From contig VXIS01000001.1 in NCBI GenBank assembly GCA_008704415.1, positions 62,001 through 126,000 of the forward strand: a stretch of DNA of 64,000 nucleotides, read 5' to 3'. Made by a program: the position numbers and the translations under genes. Shown here one piece after another: positions 1 to 11,824 of the stretch; the first letter of the stretch is position 1; each line of letters starts with the position of its first letter. Source of the DNA: Sphaerosporella brunnea (lineage: Eukaryota > Ascomycota > Pezizomycetes > Pezizales > Pyronemataceae). The notes below the pieces were generated by a model. The model was not told the origin of the DNA. It saw only the letters and a program-made list of their open reading frames with translations, and did no database searches.

Positions 1-1529
1 AAGTTTGAGCGGCGGCCTGCCCAGGAAAGGATCTACAAAACAAGACAATGTTGTGGAAGATTTTGAGCTGAGTCCCATATCTTTGTGTTTCGGGGGTTCC
101 TTTCGCGTTTGGCGGCGGCCCAAGGCCCACAATTAGTACATAGATACAACACGCTTCCCGCGTTCGGAAAAGCTCTCCGGTCAAAAGCTCCTGGGCCATC
201 CCGTACGTGCCTCCAGCTGAAGGCCGACACCGTGTCACTTTGTGTGGCTCTTGTCACTTGCGCCGAGTCGCAGACACTGCTATTTACTTGCGTTTCCAAA
301 GCCGGAAGGACCGCTTTCACGCCGCGGCGGATCGCCGCCCACTGTGATGAGCCCCATCACGCACCGCAGATCCGACTTTCGGTTATTTGCGAGCGAGCAT
401 CAATCCCGTTAGAATAAGTTGCGTGGGGAGACCCGACGTCTATGATTCGTGCAGGCATATGTACCTCGCGTATGCGGCTTGCATGAGCAGTTCAACAGAG
501 GGGAAGAAGCAAAGTTTGCTTTTTTCCTTTTTCTTTGCATTCTTTTTAGAAAACCGACTATACACCGTAGCCAACGGTAGACTATGGCAAAATCTACCGT
601 TGCGAAGTGCTTTTTGACGGTGAATTATTGTGAAGGTAGTAGTAGCCTCATCTCGTTAGAGGTGGCATCTGCAGCTGTGATTTGCCACCCCGCAACTTAT
701 AATACGCTCAATGAGCTGTGAAGCGGGCTACGGCACTGAATTACATACCGCAGTTTCCATTACCCCCCTCTCCCGCCTACCCTAGACTCCCTTTAGTAAC
801 TCACTTCCCGGAAGCTTGCATCATGCAGGCCGTACGTTCTAGGGCAATCTTGGGTTTGTTGCAATCCCGTCTGAAGAAGTCCAGAAAGGTTCGCGCGCCG
901 TCTCCCATGACCCAAATATTGCCGCCAGCTAGCACCACCTTGGACGCCCGCCCTCAAAAGGGTCAAAGCATTTACGCCCCAAGATTGTAGACTGAACCAG
1001 CAAACGTAAACAATCTCAGATCTTTACCCCCAAACCGTTAACTCGTGCAGACTAATGGAGGGGGTGGGAGGCATGGATGGCGGGTACCGGTCTGAAGAAC
1101 AAAGTAGCAAGCCATAGCTTTGGAGCACCGACAGCAAAAAAATTGCCAACAACTGAAGTTCAGCTACAAACCCGATTGATTGGATCCCGCACGCCCTTGC
1201 ATCCTCACTCCGCCAAGATACCTATTCGGCCCTGTTGTATCGGGAGAAACGACCCAAACCCTTACCACGGGATGGACGTACAAGTGAACCTCTTTTGCTC
1301 TAAATTTTTTCTTTAAATTCCTCAGGGAAGGCGGAGTTTCTGCCATTCCATCCAAGCTCAGATTCGCATTCAAAGTCCAGCTCCTCCTCAAGATAAATAG
1401 TCGTCCAGAAGCGGTTTATCCACAGACACCACCAAACATCGTCCATTACAAACATCTACTCCTATCATCATTTATTATCCTCCACAAAGCTCAATCCACA
1501 GCATAAGCCTAAACTCTCACCTTTCCAAC
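1..1529. other. 5' flank, no supported gene
   Basis: Short open frames occur on both strands but none shows a recognisable domain, a convincing start or splice continuity. The last ~150 bases before position 1530 are C/A-rich and pyrimidine-rich, like the 5' leader of the downstream gene. Confidence 0.5.
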
Positions 1530-1946
1530 ATGTCCTACATCCCATCCATCAACCGCCAGTTCGCCGAGTCCTCTGATGAGCTCGATGTCTTCCAACCCAT
1601 TCCCACCATTGACCAGATTGCGGGACTCGCCCCGACCGGGCAGCCCAAGGCTCACACCGGTGTAAGTTCGCCCAATGTATATGCTATCAAGTGGCACAAA
1701 TCCCAGTCCCAGGCACACGTTGCCAGGGCACTATAGATCACGTGCCATTCAATATATCGTGGCGAATTGATGCTGACCGTCATCAAGGTCCCCGGCGTCC
1801 GCTGCCCGAAGTGTCTAGAGGCAGGAGTTGAGCGGTGGGTGATACGAGGGAAGGCAAGTTTTACCCGCTGCTACAATAATCTGTAACTATGCTGACTCCT
1901 GAATCCTGTATAGTGTTGTCCAAATTGCGGAACTGTTTGCCTTTGA
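1530..1946 (+). CDS. Small two-CxxC zinc-ribbon protein, three exons, 76 aa
   Basis: Exons are 1530-1661, 1788-1853 and 1914-1946. All joins fall between codons, giving 44+22+10 residues. The N-terminal half is hydrophilic with no recognised domain. The C-terminal half has CPKC at about residues 50-53 and CPNC at about 68-71, the spacing of a small zinc ribbon. Intron 1 has a GTAAGT donor, a CTGAC-like branch and an AAG acceptor. Intron 2 has a GC-AG type donor, AAG|GCAAGT, a GCTGAC branch and a TAG acceptor. The two cysteine pairs come together only after splicing, which supports the model. No family is recognised; a nucleic-acid or protein-binding role is only inferred from the zinc ribbon. 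The next gene downstream on this strand has a similar CPKC...CxxC pair. Confidence 0.7.
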
Positions 1947-3967
1947 CACTGCCTTCTATCGACATTCTATCGACAGACCATCTTTAACGACGTTACGAAA
2001 CTCGGCATACGAACACGCATGGTTAGGTGGAATCATTAGGGAATTTCTTTATTTGCTTTTATTTGAGTGGTAGAGCTTTCTGAAGGGGCTTCATTTTTAT
2101 AGATTTTCTGGGGTTTCCTTTTTATCTATTTTGTTTGTTTTTCTTCTACCGGTCCCTTTGTTTAGTGTGCCTTTCTGGTTTTTGATAGCCAATGAAAACT
2201 ATTGAATCGTTGCTTTTTGTGCATTGGAAATCACGGTGAAACTGTCCAACTCGCAGTGTTGTATGTGGTCAGGCGAGATCAGCCCATAAGAAATGGTCCG
2301 TTATATGAACTTACACCCCGCATCCTTGGGTTAATTCCTAAGTCCACTGACGTGCACGCATGACTTCAGAGCCCTAGGGCTTCTAGTGACGTTTAACGCT
2401 AGTATGGCCTCACCTCGTCCGAGCACCAAAAAAAAAAGAAAATCTGGACGAAAAAACAAGGACCTTGAGCCATGTTCGCTGTCTGCCTACCCCTGTCGCC
2501 CGGTGGGCAGAAAAAAAAAAGTGAGGGAGCTGTTTGCCCAGTTGTTGGCATTGTGTCTGGATTGCCGCTGCAAAGAAGATCACAATCCGGAATGTCTATG
2601 GAATTAGATGCGTTGCGTGGACGGCAGGGCGGGGCTTCAGTCCAGTTATCGGGCAGAGCTATTGACCATCTGAATCTTGACTTGCCGAGTGGCTCCAATG
2701 TCTTGAGCAGTTCCTCCACGGGGCGGATGAGCATACCTGCCATTCAGAAGGTTAAGATAGGGCTGGGGGGGGGGGGGGGAGGGTGATCAGGTGACGGTTG
2801 TTTGCGATACTTTTTTTGCTCTCAAACAAAAGCTAGCTTGGATCAACTACGGCGCTGAAACATGGCGCTGGTACTACAGAGCTCTAGGCGCAGGCGCGGT
2901 GTGCAAGAAGCGCTAGGGCAGCACAAAGACTCGAGAATTTGGGTCGCGCCCCCCCTCACAGGTGGCTGTCATTTTTGGTGATACGTTTTCTGCCAACAGG
3001 AAGTATTGGCAGGGTCTATTTTTGTCAGGGATCGACTCGGCAACTAATCTGTTGAATAACGATAACCGCCTCTTATCGGTGAGCTCTGGGATGGCCTGCA
3101 ACGTTCAATTCGACGCAGGATAACCAAGCCAAAAGTATTGGTAGCGGTGGTTTCTTGATAAAGGGGTCCTAGGACTTGCGCTGAGGCTGAGAGACATCGA
3201 CATTGATGCGGTCCGGTTGGTCCAGTTGTATCATGTGCATCTGTTTTGTTCCTTCCTTACTTCTGCATAGATCCAAGATCGGAGCATTCCCCTGATGTTC
3301 CGCACAAGATTGGGTGGCCTTTGAGTCCGAGGGTCCGAAATATGCCTGTGAGTGATCTCAGAGAAAACGAGGGAGTCCGAGCTGCGCGCCGCTGCTGAAT
3401 AATGGATGGACCGCCAGCGAAGCCCTTTGTGAATGGCCGACTATTCCCTTTTCGAGCTTGGTGTGCATGCACGGCTATGTATCGCAAGTCCCTCTGGCTG
3501 AATGAGCTACTGGAACTCCGCGGGTGCGCGGTCTCTCTTATGAGACAGGCGGACCGGAGACATTGCATGTGTTGGGTAGAGGGTTCAGTTTCAGCTGAAT
3601 TCAGAGCGCTTCAAACTGCTAATATGATTTTCATTTCCAGAGAGCTGTTGCTCTGGTCCCTTCGCTTGCGTTTTGGGGATCATGACTCAAATGAAAAAAG
3701 GCCGGTCGGAGTGCTGTACAACAAATAGACTGCTCGGATATTCCAAAAACTCGTGTATATCAAAGCTACCAAGCCTAGAGTTGTGTGGGGGAGCAAGCGT
3801 ACGCGTGCTCTTCCACACAAGGGTCAACAACACAACCCCAACCCACATCCTAAAACAAACGCCGCTTGTTTACCTCCCTCGCCTCTTGCGATCCTGCTCC
3901 TCCGCCCCACCCCAACTTCCTTTCACTTCCTCGTCCCTCAACTCTCCCCCCCCCAACAACCTTGACA
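1947..3967. other. Intergenic, no supported gene
   Basis: AT-rich 3' flank of the zinc-ribbon gene, then mixed sequence with A-runs near 2430 and 2510 and a run of about 14 G near 2766. Overlapping short frames on both strands lack motifs. The last ~120 bases are very C-rich and resemble the 5' leader of the next gene. Confidence 0.45.
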
Positions 3968-5390
3968 ATGCCCCTCTATTACCATCCGCCTCCGACTTAT
4001 CATCCCCCTCTGTACGTTACTCATCCCCTCCATCGCTGTGAGCCGTCGCAGCGGTATGCTTCTGCGAATCAAAGCGCATAACTGACCGTCGCCGCCCCCC
4101 CTCTCCAGCCCGGGTGTTGATCCTGGTTCTGTTCCTGTCTTCCATCATAAGGCACCCGTCCTGGTTGACCCTGATCCGGAAGCGCAGCTTCCGCTGCATG
4201 CGCCGATTGGAGTGCTTCCTTTCGGCGCGCCTCATGTAGGCCCGCCTCCTCCGCTAGGCGAGGCTCCAGGTGGGTTTTGGTCCTTGGATGGCTACTTCCC
4301 CATTCACCAGGATGCTGTCCCTTCCTCGGCTTCAAAGACAGTCGCCTTGACTGAAGCTCCCGCCCCGTCTACGGTGCCTGTTGGTACGTTCCCTGTCTCT
4401 CCGCCACAAACCGCTGATATCTTACTCGCTCTAGTCAAGTACCAGGAGTTCGTTGCTCATCTGGAGAGTCCCGGCAAGATTGAGGTCACCCCTGGTGGCG
4501 CCCTTACCGTTGTGATGGGTGCATGCCCTAAATGCGGTTACCAGTCAGGCAAGGAACCATACAACCCCAACATGTGCTCTTGCTGCATCGAGGCGCGTGC
4601 TAGAGAGGAGTACCGTGAAATCATTCGCTCCCAGCTAGTCGCCGAGGAATTGGCTGCGGCTAAGGCACACGCTGCCAAACTTCAGGAAGAGCACGACGCA
4701 TTTGTCAAATCCGAGACGATCCGGATCGCCGCGGAGAAGATCGCCGCCATGGAACTCAAGCGTAGGGAGGATGAGGAGGCCGCTTTGGCCAAGTACAAGG
4801 AAGACATTGCCATGGATGAAGCCATCCGCTCGCGGGCTGCTCAGATTATCGCTGAGCAGACTGCCGCGAAGGAGGAAGAGGCCCGCCGCATCGCCAAGGA
4901 AAAGGTCCAGGCCCACATCGCGGCTCAGTACAAGGCTTTCGAAGCGGTTGCTCTTGAGAAGTGGAAGGCCGAAGAGGCGGCCAAAGCTGAAGCTGCGGCG
5001 AAAAAGGAAGCCGAAGAGCGCGCCATACAGGCTGCCATTGAGGAGGCCGCTCGCAAGAAGGTCGAGGAGGAGCGCATCCGCCTCGAGACCCTGGCCCGCC
5101 TTACCCGTGCCCTCGAGGATCACAAGCTCGCGATGGCCGAGGAGGACGCCAGACATGCCGAGTTCGTTAGGCATGAACAGGAAACCTTGGCTCACATTGA
5201 GGCCCAGAAGGCTATGCTCTCCGGAGAATTATTTCTCCCCCAGGCTCCTGTTGCGGTTCCTGAGCCCTTTGACGCAGAGAAGGAGCGTGCCAAGATCCGG
5301 GAGGAAATCCAGAAGGAGATTACAGCCCATGGAACCGCCGCCTTGGACACCGAGGAGCTCCGCAAGAGGTTGTCTGCACTCAAGAGTTAG
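3968..5390 (+). CDS. Zinc-ribbon plus long coiled-coil protein, two exons, 441 aa
   Basis: Exons are 3968-4011 and 4109-5390, joined in frame (phase 2) across a 97-nt intron with donor GTACGT, a CTGAC branch and a CAG acceptor. The start gives a Pro/Tyr/His-rich leader (MPLYYHPPPTYHPP). Domains in order: a Pro-rich N-terminal region to about residue 110, a cysteine cluster with CPKC and CSCC separated by 16 residues (about 150-175), then roughly 250 residues rich in Ala, Glu, Lys and Arg with heptad-like spacing, predicted as a long coiled coil. There is no signal peptide or membrane segment. Function is not known. A scaffold role is inferred only from the coiled coil. The antisense strand is also largely open because of GC-rich codon use, but that frame is a shadow. 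Confidence 0.75.
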
Positions 5391-7205
5391 CCTCGCTGAT
5401 TCTTCAAGTACCGATGGTGCGACTGCAAGACAAACAAAAAGGACCGGAAGATTGATCGGAACTGAATAAACAAACAGCTATTATGCCCTTTACCCTGTGA
5501 TTTTGTCGAAATTCGCTCCGTACCCCGTGAAAACGAATGATTGCTACCCTGCGCCCATCTGCCCATCTCTCCACATACCCGTCTCGTCTCCGCCACTACC
5601 CTCGTCGCGTCTCCTCCCGCACGCCTTGAGTAAGTACTATTGTAAAAAATGGGAGGTTTCAAAAACAGCAAAATTATGGACTCTATTGTTCAGCCGTCTT
5701 CAAAGTGTGTACAAACAGTCGACGAATGGTCCCAAAATGCGACACAAAAATCTGAATAATAGATACCATCATTAAATTGGTTATAAATGTTTCTCAACCC
5801 CCCCTTTTTTACAGCAGTACTTATCTACCCGCACATCATTGCTCCTGATATACAGGATTCTACCGCCTCCAGCAGTCTGAATCCTCGGACAGAGCTTCCA
5901 AACATACACCAAATATAAAGCCGCAATGCGGGGCTGACCAGTGTTCTCGATAGCTAGCCTAAAGGAACCCGGGATGTGTAAAAAAGCCAACGCAACGGGG
6001 CCGGCGTTTTTAATCAGTCCGGCTTCAAACCCGGCAGCCGGGCGGGCTTTGAAATGACGAATGCTCTCGTGTGAAGCGTCTCCATAGAAATTACGCCAAT
6101 TGCCCGTGCATGGTCCAGTTGCCGGAACCCACGTATCCTGGGCCTGGCTGTGCTCTCCTGGGACCGGCAACGCAAACACGGCAGCGATAAAAACAGCCAG
6201 CCCGGCTTCTCGTTCAGCCGACGCAGCCACCCAGCAACTTGGCTGGCTATCGAGATGGTCTGAATAAAAAATGCGAGCGCGCGCAGGCCCCGGCATCTCT
6301 TGGGCTTGAAGGTGTTCCTCCACACCCCGAACAATGCGGGAATCAGGCTTGCGGAAAGCTGTGGAAACGTCAGATGCGAGCTGCACAGCTTTCCCTAGCC
6401 ACTTCATTATATCCTCGATGGCGATGCGGCACTCCTCTTCAATCCAAACCTCCACCCAATATGTGCCACTGTCCGGTGGTGACGGAATAAATCAAAGCCA
6501 AGCCAGGCTTACCCTTCCAGTCTTCAACGCTCCTCGGTTCCGCGTCCTCCGGTGCTGTGGATTGCGTCTACCGCTTTTCCCCGCGTCCTCAATGACGGCA
6601 ATAGCATTGATCCCCGTTCCAGTGTCGCCGTGTGTGGCATGTTGTATTCGATCAACAGCGCTTGCATAGCCTCCGTTTCCCACGGCAGAGGCGCTAGCTG
6701 TACCCAAGCGAAAGTGCGTGCAGCAGGCTCGATACAGGAATATTGGTTGAGAAGCAGAAGCGAGCGAAAAGGAGAAGCTTCGAAAGCGGCGTAGGCAAGG
6801 TACTCGCATGTTGCGGCGTCACGGTGGCCGGGGCGGAGGCGTAGATTTCAGTGGATATGCCTTCGCGAGGGGCTACGTCCTCCCCATACGGGAAAGCGAG
6901 AGGGCCCCTCACATCTTTCGGCTGTGCCTACCAAGTTCCATCGGCGAGTGATGGGGTATGATGCTATTGGGGGGGGGGTAGAAGGAATCACCGCCTTTGT
7001 CGTAGTTCTAGCCAACAGCCCACGTGAGTGGTGCTCTATCACGGCAAGCTGGCTTGACCGGCTGTGCATGCAGCTCGGGGAGGATCCGCCCTGAGTGTAC
7101 CTCAGATCATCAAGCCAATTCCGTTCAGACACCACAATCTCAGCACCACACTTGCACGATCACGGACGCTTCTGCCTCAAATCCTTGATTTCAAGCACAT
7201 CCCAT
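5391..7205. other. Intergenic with a possible decayed minus-strand gene (about 5780-6900)
   Basis: On the minus strand a frame runs from about 6470 to 5781 (about 225 codons), with a plausible CAG acceptor just upstream and a GTAAGC donor near 6511. A second ~100-codon open stretch without a usable start lies at 6540-6840 but ends in a TGA before that donor, so the two cannot be joined cleanly. No domain is recognised. It may be a degraded gene or chance openness in GC-rich DNA. Confidence 0.25.
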
Positions 7206-7382
7206 CGCAGAGCACTATTTCCTTGATTTTCATTCCTTGAGAGGGCCACAGGCCCCGTCTGTAGGCTTGTTCCTAAGGGTAGCACAGTCCCTCTCCTCTA
7301 TATATGTCATGGCCACATGTGGCCGAATACATTATGATTAAAACAAAAAACAAAAAACAAAAAAAAAAAAACGCAGAGCACT
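7206..7382 (+). mobile_element. LINE 3'-end insertion (copy a) with 11-bp target-site duplication
   Basis: The direct repeat cgcagagcact lies at 7206-7216 and 7372-7382. Between them is a 155-bp non-coding fragment ending in a GGCCACATGTGGCC hairpin, ATTAAAAC and an A-rich tail of aaaaaac units. The same hairpin and tail end three other insertions in this window. This is the signature of a 5'-truncated non-LTR retrotransposon copied by target-primed reverse transcription. It carries only 3' untranslated sequence. Confidence 0.85.
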
Positions 7383-7586
7383 GGCACAAGAAAGATATAT
7401 GTTGTGCAAAGGCTAATTGTAGGTGGACACTAGGAAGCATCAACGATTACACAAACAGAATCATCCAGCTGCTGTTAAGTCTGCGTGCGCAACACACACA
7501 CACTGGCCAATCCCTTTAGAAAGACAACGGCAAATGCATCCGATTTCCAAGCGAGATGGATGTAAAATTCCACTGCGGACAAAACC

Positions 7587-8190
7587 CAAACTCAATACCC
7601 AAGCCCAAGAAACAAGACCGGGAGATATGGCTGGCCAAACACTGCACGCCGAAAGCCTACTTCCGCCGCCGAGGGAAGCCCGACCCAACGGTCTTCAAGA
7701 GCCGAAAATCCTTAGCATCGCGCTTCTTCCAGCTCAGGCTCGGAAAAGCACCACTGGCTCCGTACTTGCACTGGACAGGGCGACGACAGGACGACAGGTG
7801 CTGGTTCTGCGCTAGCAACCCACCTTTTCAAGTCATGCGCCAGGTGGAAGAAAGAACAGGCGGTTCTATGGAAGGAGGAAACACAACACGCCTATCAAGG
7901 TCATGTTATCAGACGAGCGCTGTACGGAGGCGGTTTTGGCTTTCCTAAACAGCACCAAGATCGGGGTCTGGCCGGGCTAGGCCCAAATGTACCCTGACAT
8001 GTAACCTTTTCATATGTCCCTTTACGAGTTTCCTTGGTGCGCCTCCCTATACCGTTCCCCTTTGTCATTTCCTTAGAAGTTCAGCCCCAGAGTAGGACTT
8101 GAGCCTAGGGGCATTGTGTAGCTTCTCTTATGTCATGGCCGCAAGCGGCCGAATACCTTTTGATTAAAACAAAAAAAACACAAACTCAAT
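7587..8190 (+). mobile_element. LINE 3'-end fragment (copy b) with C-terminal ORF remnant
   Basis: It is flanked by caaactcaat at 7587-7596 and 8181-8190. The insert encodes a remnant of the LINE protein C-terminus (WLAKHC, then SLASRFFQLRL, then CWFC) that matches copy d near 47 kb. The CCHC-like tail continues in other frames (LWKEE, then STKIGVWPG), so at least one deletion or frameshift has occurred. The 3' end carries the GGCCGCAAGCGGCC hairpin, TTTTGATTAAAAC and an A-tail. It is dead on arrival: there is no reverse transcriptase and the frame is broken. Confidence 0.85.
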
Positions 8191-9076
8191 CACGAAACTT
8201 ATTTTTCACGTCACAAACAGTATGGCTTTCAGGTGCAGGTCTTTTGTGATTGGAACGCTATGTGTATACAGGATGTCAAGCTTCAATACAGGATAGCACC
8301 GCTCTACGTTACTCCATGCTTTGGCAACAAAGACAGTCCCCGGCGTGCGAGCTTGTAGACAGACTTTCTGTCGGCCTTGCGGGTGGTCCTCATGACTGAC
8401 ATCTTCACGTTGGGATTCTCAGTAAGCGTCTGCCAACCGAGTGGGTGCCGTTCGGCGACGGACAGGGTCACGGACGTGCGGACGGAGGTTAATTGACGAC
8501 CACTCATAGAAAAAGTCGCGAGTTGTGGTTTTTGAGTTGAGCTCACTCGGCCTAAAATGTCAACAATTTCTTAACACTCAATCGACGACTGGCTATTGGT
8601 GCTCTTGTTGGGGATTTGCTCAAGCGCAGTATGGCAATGTATCACACCGTACTTCTTCGACCTTGAGTAGAGCAGAGGAGTACATGGAGGATCTGCTCTC
8701 GAGCAGAAACTTTAGCACCTATTGCGCATGCCTTTGTCAAGCGGTTCACTGCAAAAGAACTGCAAGTCGCGATTTTTCTCGAAATTTTCTGGAAAATGCG
8801 TCTAATCGCAGCGTCTGTCAAGGCGGCGAAGGCCAGAGGGGAGTTCTCTGTGCATGAGGTTTGTGATTCACAGCGTGACTGTGGTCTGGTTACCGAACGC
8901 TTGACAACTCGCCAAGCAAAGGAATGATCAGCCGCGCGGCTCTGCGCGATCGCGTGGCACAACAGGTCGAACCTTCACCAACTCCACGCCACAACGCCTG
9001 CAATCCTCACCGCCGCAGCTACAGCTACATACAACTACCTACTCGGAACGACAGAACTGACCGCAGCAATGCAGCC
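8191..9076. other. Intergenic, no supported gene
   Basis: Short frames on both strands lack motifs. The final ~150 bases (CAACTACC-rich and ACAGC-rich) look like the 5' leader of the gene at 9077. Confidence 0.45.
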
Positions 9077-9694
9077 ATGACTACAAACGCTAACGCCAGC
9101 CGCAAGATCTCGTACAAGCGACCGCTAGAGCCTTCTCCACCACCAGACTCAAAGCGCTTCAAGTCCGCCGCCCCTTCCGCCCTGCCAGCAGACTTCTTCT
9201 CTCCTGCAGCTACCACCACAGCCCCTGCTGCACCCGTCGAAGCTGCCGATGTCGACCTCGACGCCGAATGGGCTGCCTTCGAAGCAGAGGTTGTCGCCTC
9301 GCCTCCGCCGTCACCTCCGCGCGGCCCTGCACCTCCGCCCGCACACGCGGTGATAACGGCTGCCCCTGTACCGGCAGCACGAGCGGAACCAGAACCAGAA
9401 GAAGAGGTGGTAAAGGAAGTGGAGAACGAAAAGGAGGAGGCACAGGAACGGTTGTTGGAGGAGTTCGAGGAGATGGTGGGACTAGAGGAGCGGGTAAAGA
9501 GGCTGAAGGAGCGGCGGGAAGCGCTGCGGAGGACACAAACGACAGAAGCAGCGGGGAGCTTTAGGATTGAGATGAGGCGGGACCGGCCGGGGAGGACGGC
9601 AGAGGAAGACAGCGGAGAGAGCGAGGACGAGGAGGACGATGAAGAGGAGGAGGAGGAGGAGGAGGAGGAGGAGTTTTTCCTCCGTGGGCGGTAG
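9077..9694 (+). CDS. Acidic protein resembling the C-terminal region of ZNF830/CCDC16, 205 aa
   Basis: The start at 9077 is chosen because the sequence just upstream looks like leader and this ATG precedes all conserved-looking sequence. A basic segment near residues 8-30 (RKISYKRP, then SKRFKS) may be a nuclear signal. LPADFF at about 39-44 and a Asp-Leu-Asp-x-Glu-Trp-x-x-Phe segment near 60 resemble the LPxxFF and EWxxF elements of ZNF830-type proteins, which are nuclear and linked to splicing and genome stability. A charged helical stretch follows at about 105-155, then a Glu/Asp tract encoded by GAG repeats and a FFLRGR end. The N-terminal C2H2 finger of that family is not found upstream. 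Either this is a shorter paralogue, an upstream exon was missed, or the resemblance is coincidental. Confidence 0.6.
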   Translation: MTTNANASRKISYKRPLEPSPPPDSKRFKSAAPSALPADFFSPAATTTAPAAPVEAADVDLDAEWAAFEAEVVASPPPSPPRGPAPPPAHAVITAAPVPAARAEPEPEEEVVKEVENEKEEAQERLLEEFEEMVGLEERVKRLKERREALRRTQTTEAAGSFRIEMRRDRPGRTAEEDSGESEDEEDDEEEEEEEEEEEFFLRGR

Positions 9695-9911
9695 GTGCAG
9701 GATGGAATGGCGTTTTTCTTGTTCTGATTACTTCAGTTGGCTACAGACTCTGCTGGCGGTTGTATTTACGTCTGTTTCAACTAATGGGTGTTTCCTTCGA
9801 TGAGGGATCCTTTTCATCGTGCTGAGCAGAAATAAGCAACAGAGTTTTGGAAGTCGGACAAGCGTTTTTCATCACACCGAGAAAAAAACAGGTCAACAGA
9901 AGCACTGGAAG

Positions 9912-10001
9912 AAGCCGACTTCCAACCTCTCTCCTCTATATGTCATGGCCACATGTGGCCGAATACATTATGATCGAAACAAAAAAGCCGACTTCCAACC
10001 T
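9912..10001 (+). mobile_element. Minimal LINE 3'-end insertion (copy c), 56 bp
   Basis: A 17-bp direct repeat, aagccgacttccaacct, lies at 9912-9928 and 9985-10001. It brackets only 56 bp: the GGCCACATGTGGCC hairpin, GAATACATTATG and a short A-rich tail. It is nearly identical to the end of copy a. The perfect duplication indicates a fairly recent insertion. Confidence 0.9.
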
Positions 10002-11824
10002 TGTACTTCCATCTCCATCTGCCGGACGAGACTCAACCTCGCTTAGGCGCGCATAGCGCCTCCAAGGCCGTGTCACGACGCGGGCGGGGGGCTGCTGACG
10101 TCACCACGCCGCTAGCTCGCTGGGCGTGTAATCAGGTGTGCATGCAGCCCTACTTGTACTACCCTGTCCGCCGCCTCATTAATTGCGGCTCCGCTGCCCC
10201 TCCGCCTGCTCGCAGTGGAAAGAGATTATGTAATAAGGGCGATGGGCCTGGACCCTTCATTATCAGACTTTAGCGTGAATGTAGGTGTATTCGGCACTTT
10301 TAACGCAGCGGGGGATAAGCAATGTTGTCAGCTAGGCTTCTCCTTCATCAATCTCCTTTCCAGCACAACAACCCCCCAGCTATCTGTATGCCGGGATCTT
10401 GACATTTGAGCTGGGAAAATTTACTTACATAATAACTCTATCATGCGGCTTGGCGTATCCTGTGCCGGCAATGAAGATGTTAATGTTGGCACTAACACCC
10501 CGTCCCGAGGGCAGGCTGGGACGCCTGCCCTTTCTCCTCCCGGCTCCCTTCCTGTCCACCATCCTCTGTCGCAACAACACGTGCACGAGGTGGAGGCGGC
10601 TAGCAATGCACGTTCCATTGCTTTCTTTTTTCTTCGGCGGCAAGCTATCTGTCGCCGATATATATGCCTCCTGCCTGGCACCGCACCACTTTGAACCTCA
10701 TTGAGTACCCCTCCCCTCCCAGGCTTTCGATTTTGATTGGATGCTGGAAACGAAATTATTTATTCGGATTCCTGCCAGAACTCGTTTACAGCGCTTGAGG
10801 TCCAAATAATCCAACCGCTTCCTGCTTTCCAGACTGCACGGAAGCGAAAATTTGGAAAATCAGCGGGGTGATGTCTAGAGGACAATATAGTGAACACCAT
10901 TAGGGAGGTATAAAAGCTAACATGTGGTAGGTGAAGGTGGAGTGCTCACGAATGTTATAGGTTGTTCAGCTGCGCTCAAGATCCACTTGCGATTCGAACT
11001 TCCAGACCCGAGTACTCTGCATAGATAGATAGAGAGGCACAAGACTGCTCTGGGAACGAACCCCTTTGTATATCGAGTTATTACCCGCGGGCGTAAACTT
11101 TGTGATATCAGTATATCTCCACATTTCCTGCACTTTACTATGAATGCAGTTAGTCTTTTATGCATAACTTCCTTAGCGACCCCCACATCGAGCCGTGTAT
11201 CCGGACGTCTGCTTTGTTTTTTTTTTTGTTTTTTTTCTCGGTTGACGGCGGTAAGTCGAGTGCTTGTTCGTGAAGTCTTTCCAGCTCCCGGTATGAACAA
11301 CAAGCTGGTGTTGGTCACTTTTCCTTGGCGCTTCACGGGGGTGGTGGTCGGTGGTGGTTGTCGAGGCTCATTCCACGGTAGTTAACGTTATGACAGCTGT
11401 TGCATGGGGTGGATGTTTCCGGAATTCCATGTTTCCATTCGATGGTTCGGATCTGCAAGTTCCCGAAAGCGGCCACACTTCCCTTCGCCAAACCAGCCGC
11501 TCCCGGCCCCCAAGGTTTTGGGCTGCTTGCGTTGTCACAGCGGGGGTTCCCATCGAGACCATCCGGAACAGGCAATGGAGGCATTTGCGGGTTTCCCTTG
11601 TTGGGCGATATGCAGGTTCAAAGCTTGGCCTGGAAATTGCCCAAAAAGACAAAAAGAGGGGACTCCTTTTTTAGCATGGGGGCCTTTTTGATCACCGACT
11701 CTATTTCGGTTGGCGGATGGGTCGCTATTAAGCCGCCCCCCCCCCCAGCCCGTTCGTCCCAAAATCCCACAACTGCTAAGTGCATACCTGATACCAATCC
11801 CTCCACCGCAACACACACCGAGCC
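10002..11824. other. Intergenic, no supported gene
   Basis: Mixed-composition sequence with a T-run region near 11219-11240 and C-runs near 11733. Overlapping frames at 10420-10700 and 11330-11700 on both strands lack domains. The last ~120 bases are the probable leader of the methyltransferase gene. Confidence 0.45.

Noticed and set aside
4635..5195. 186-codon antisense frame over the coiled-coil gene
   Set aside because: Explained by Ala/Glu/Lys codon use of the sense strand; Leu/Gly-rich with no motif.
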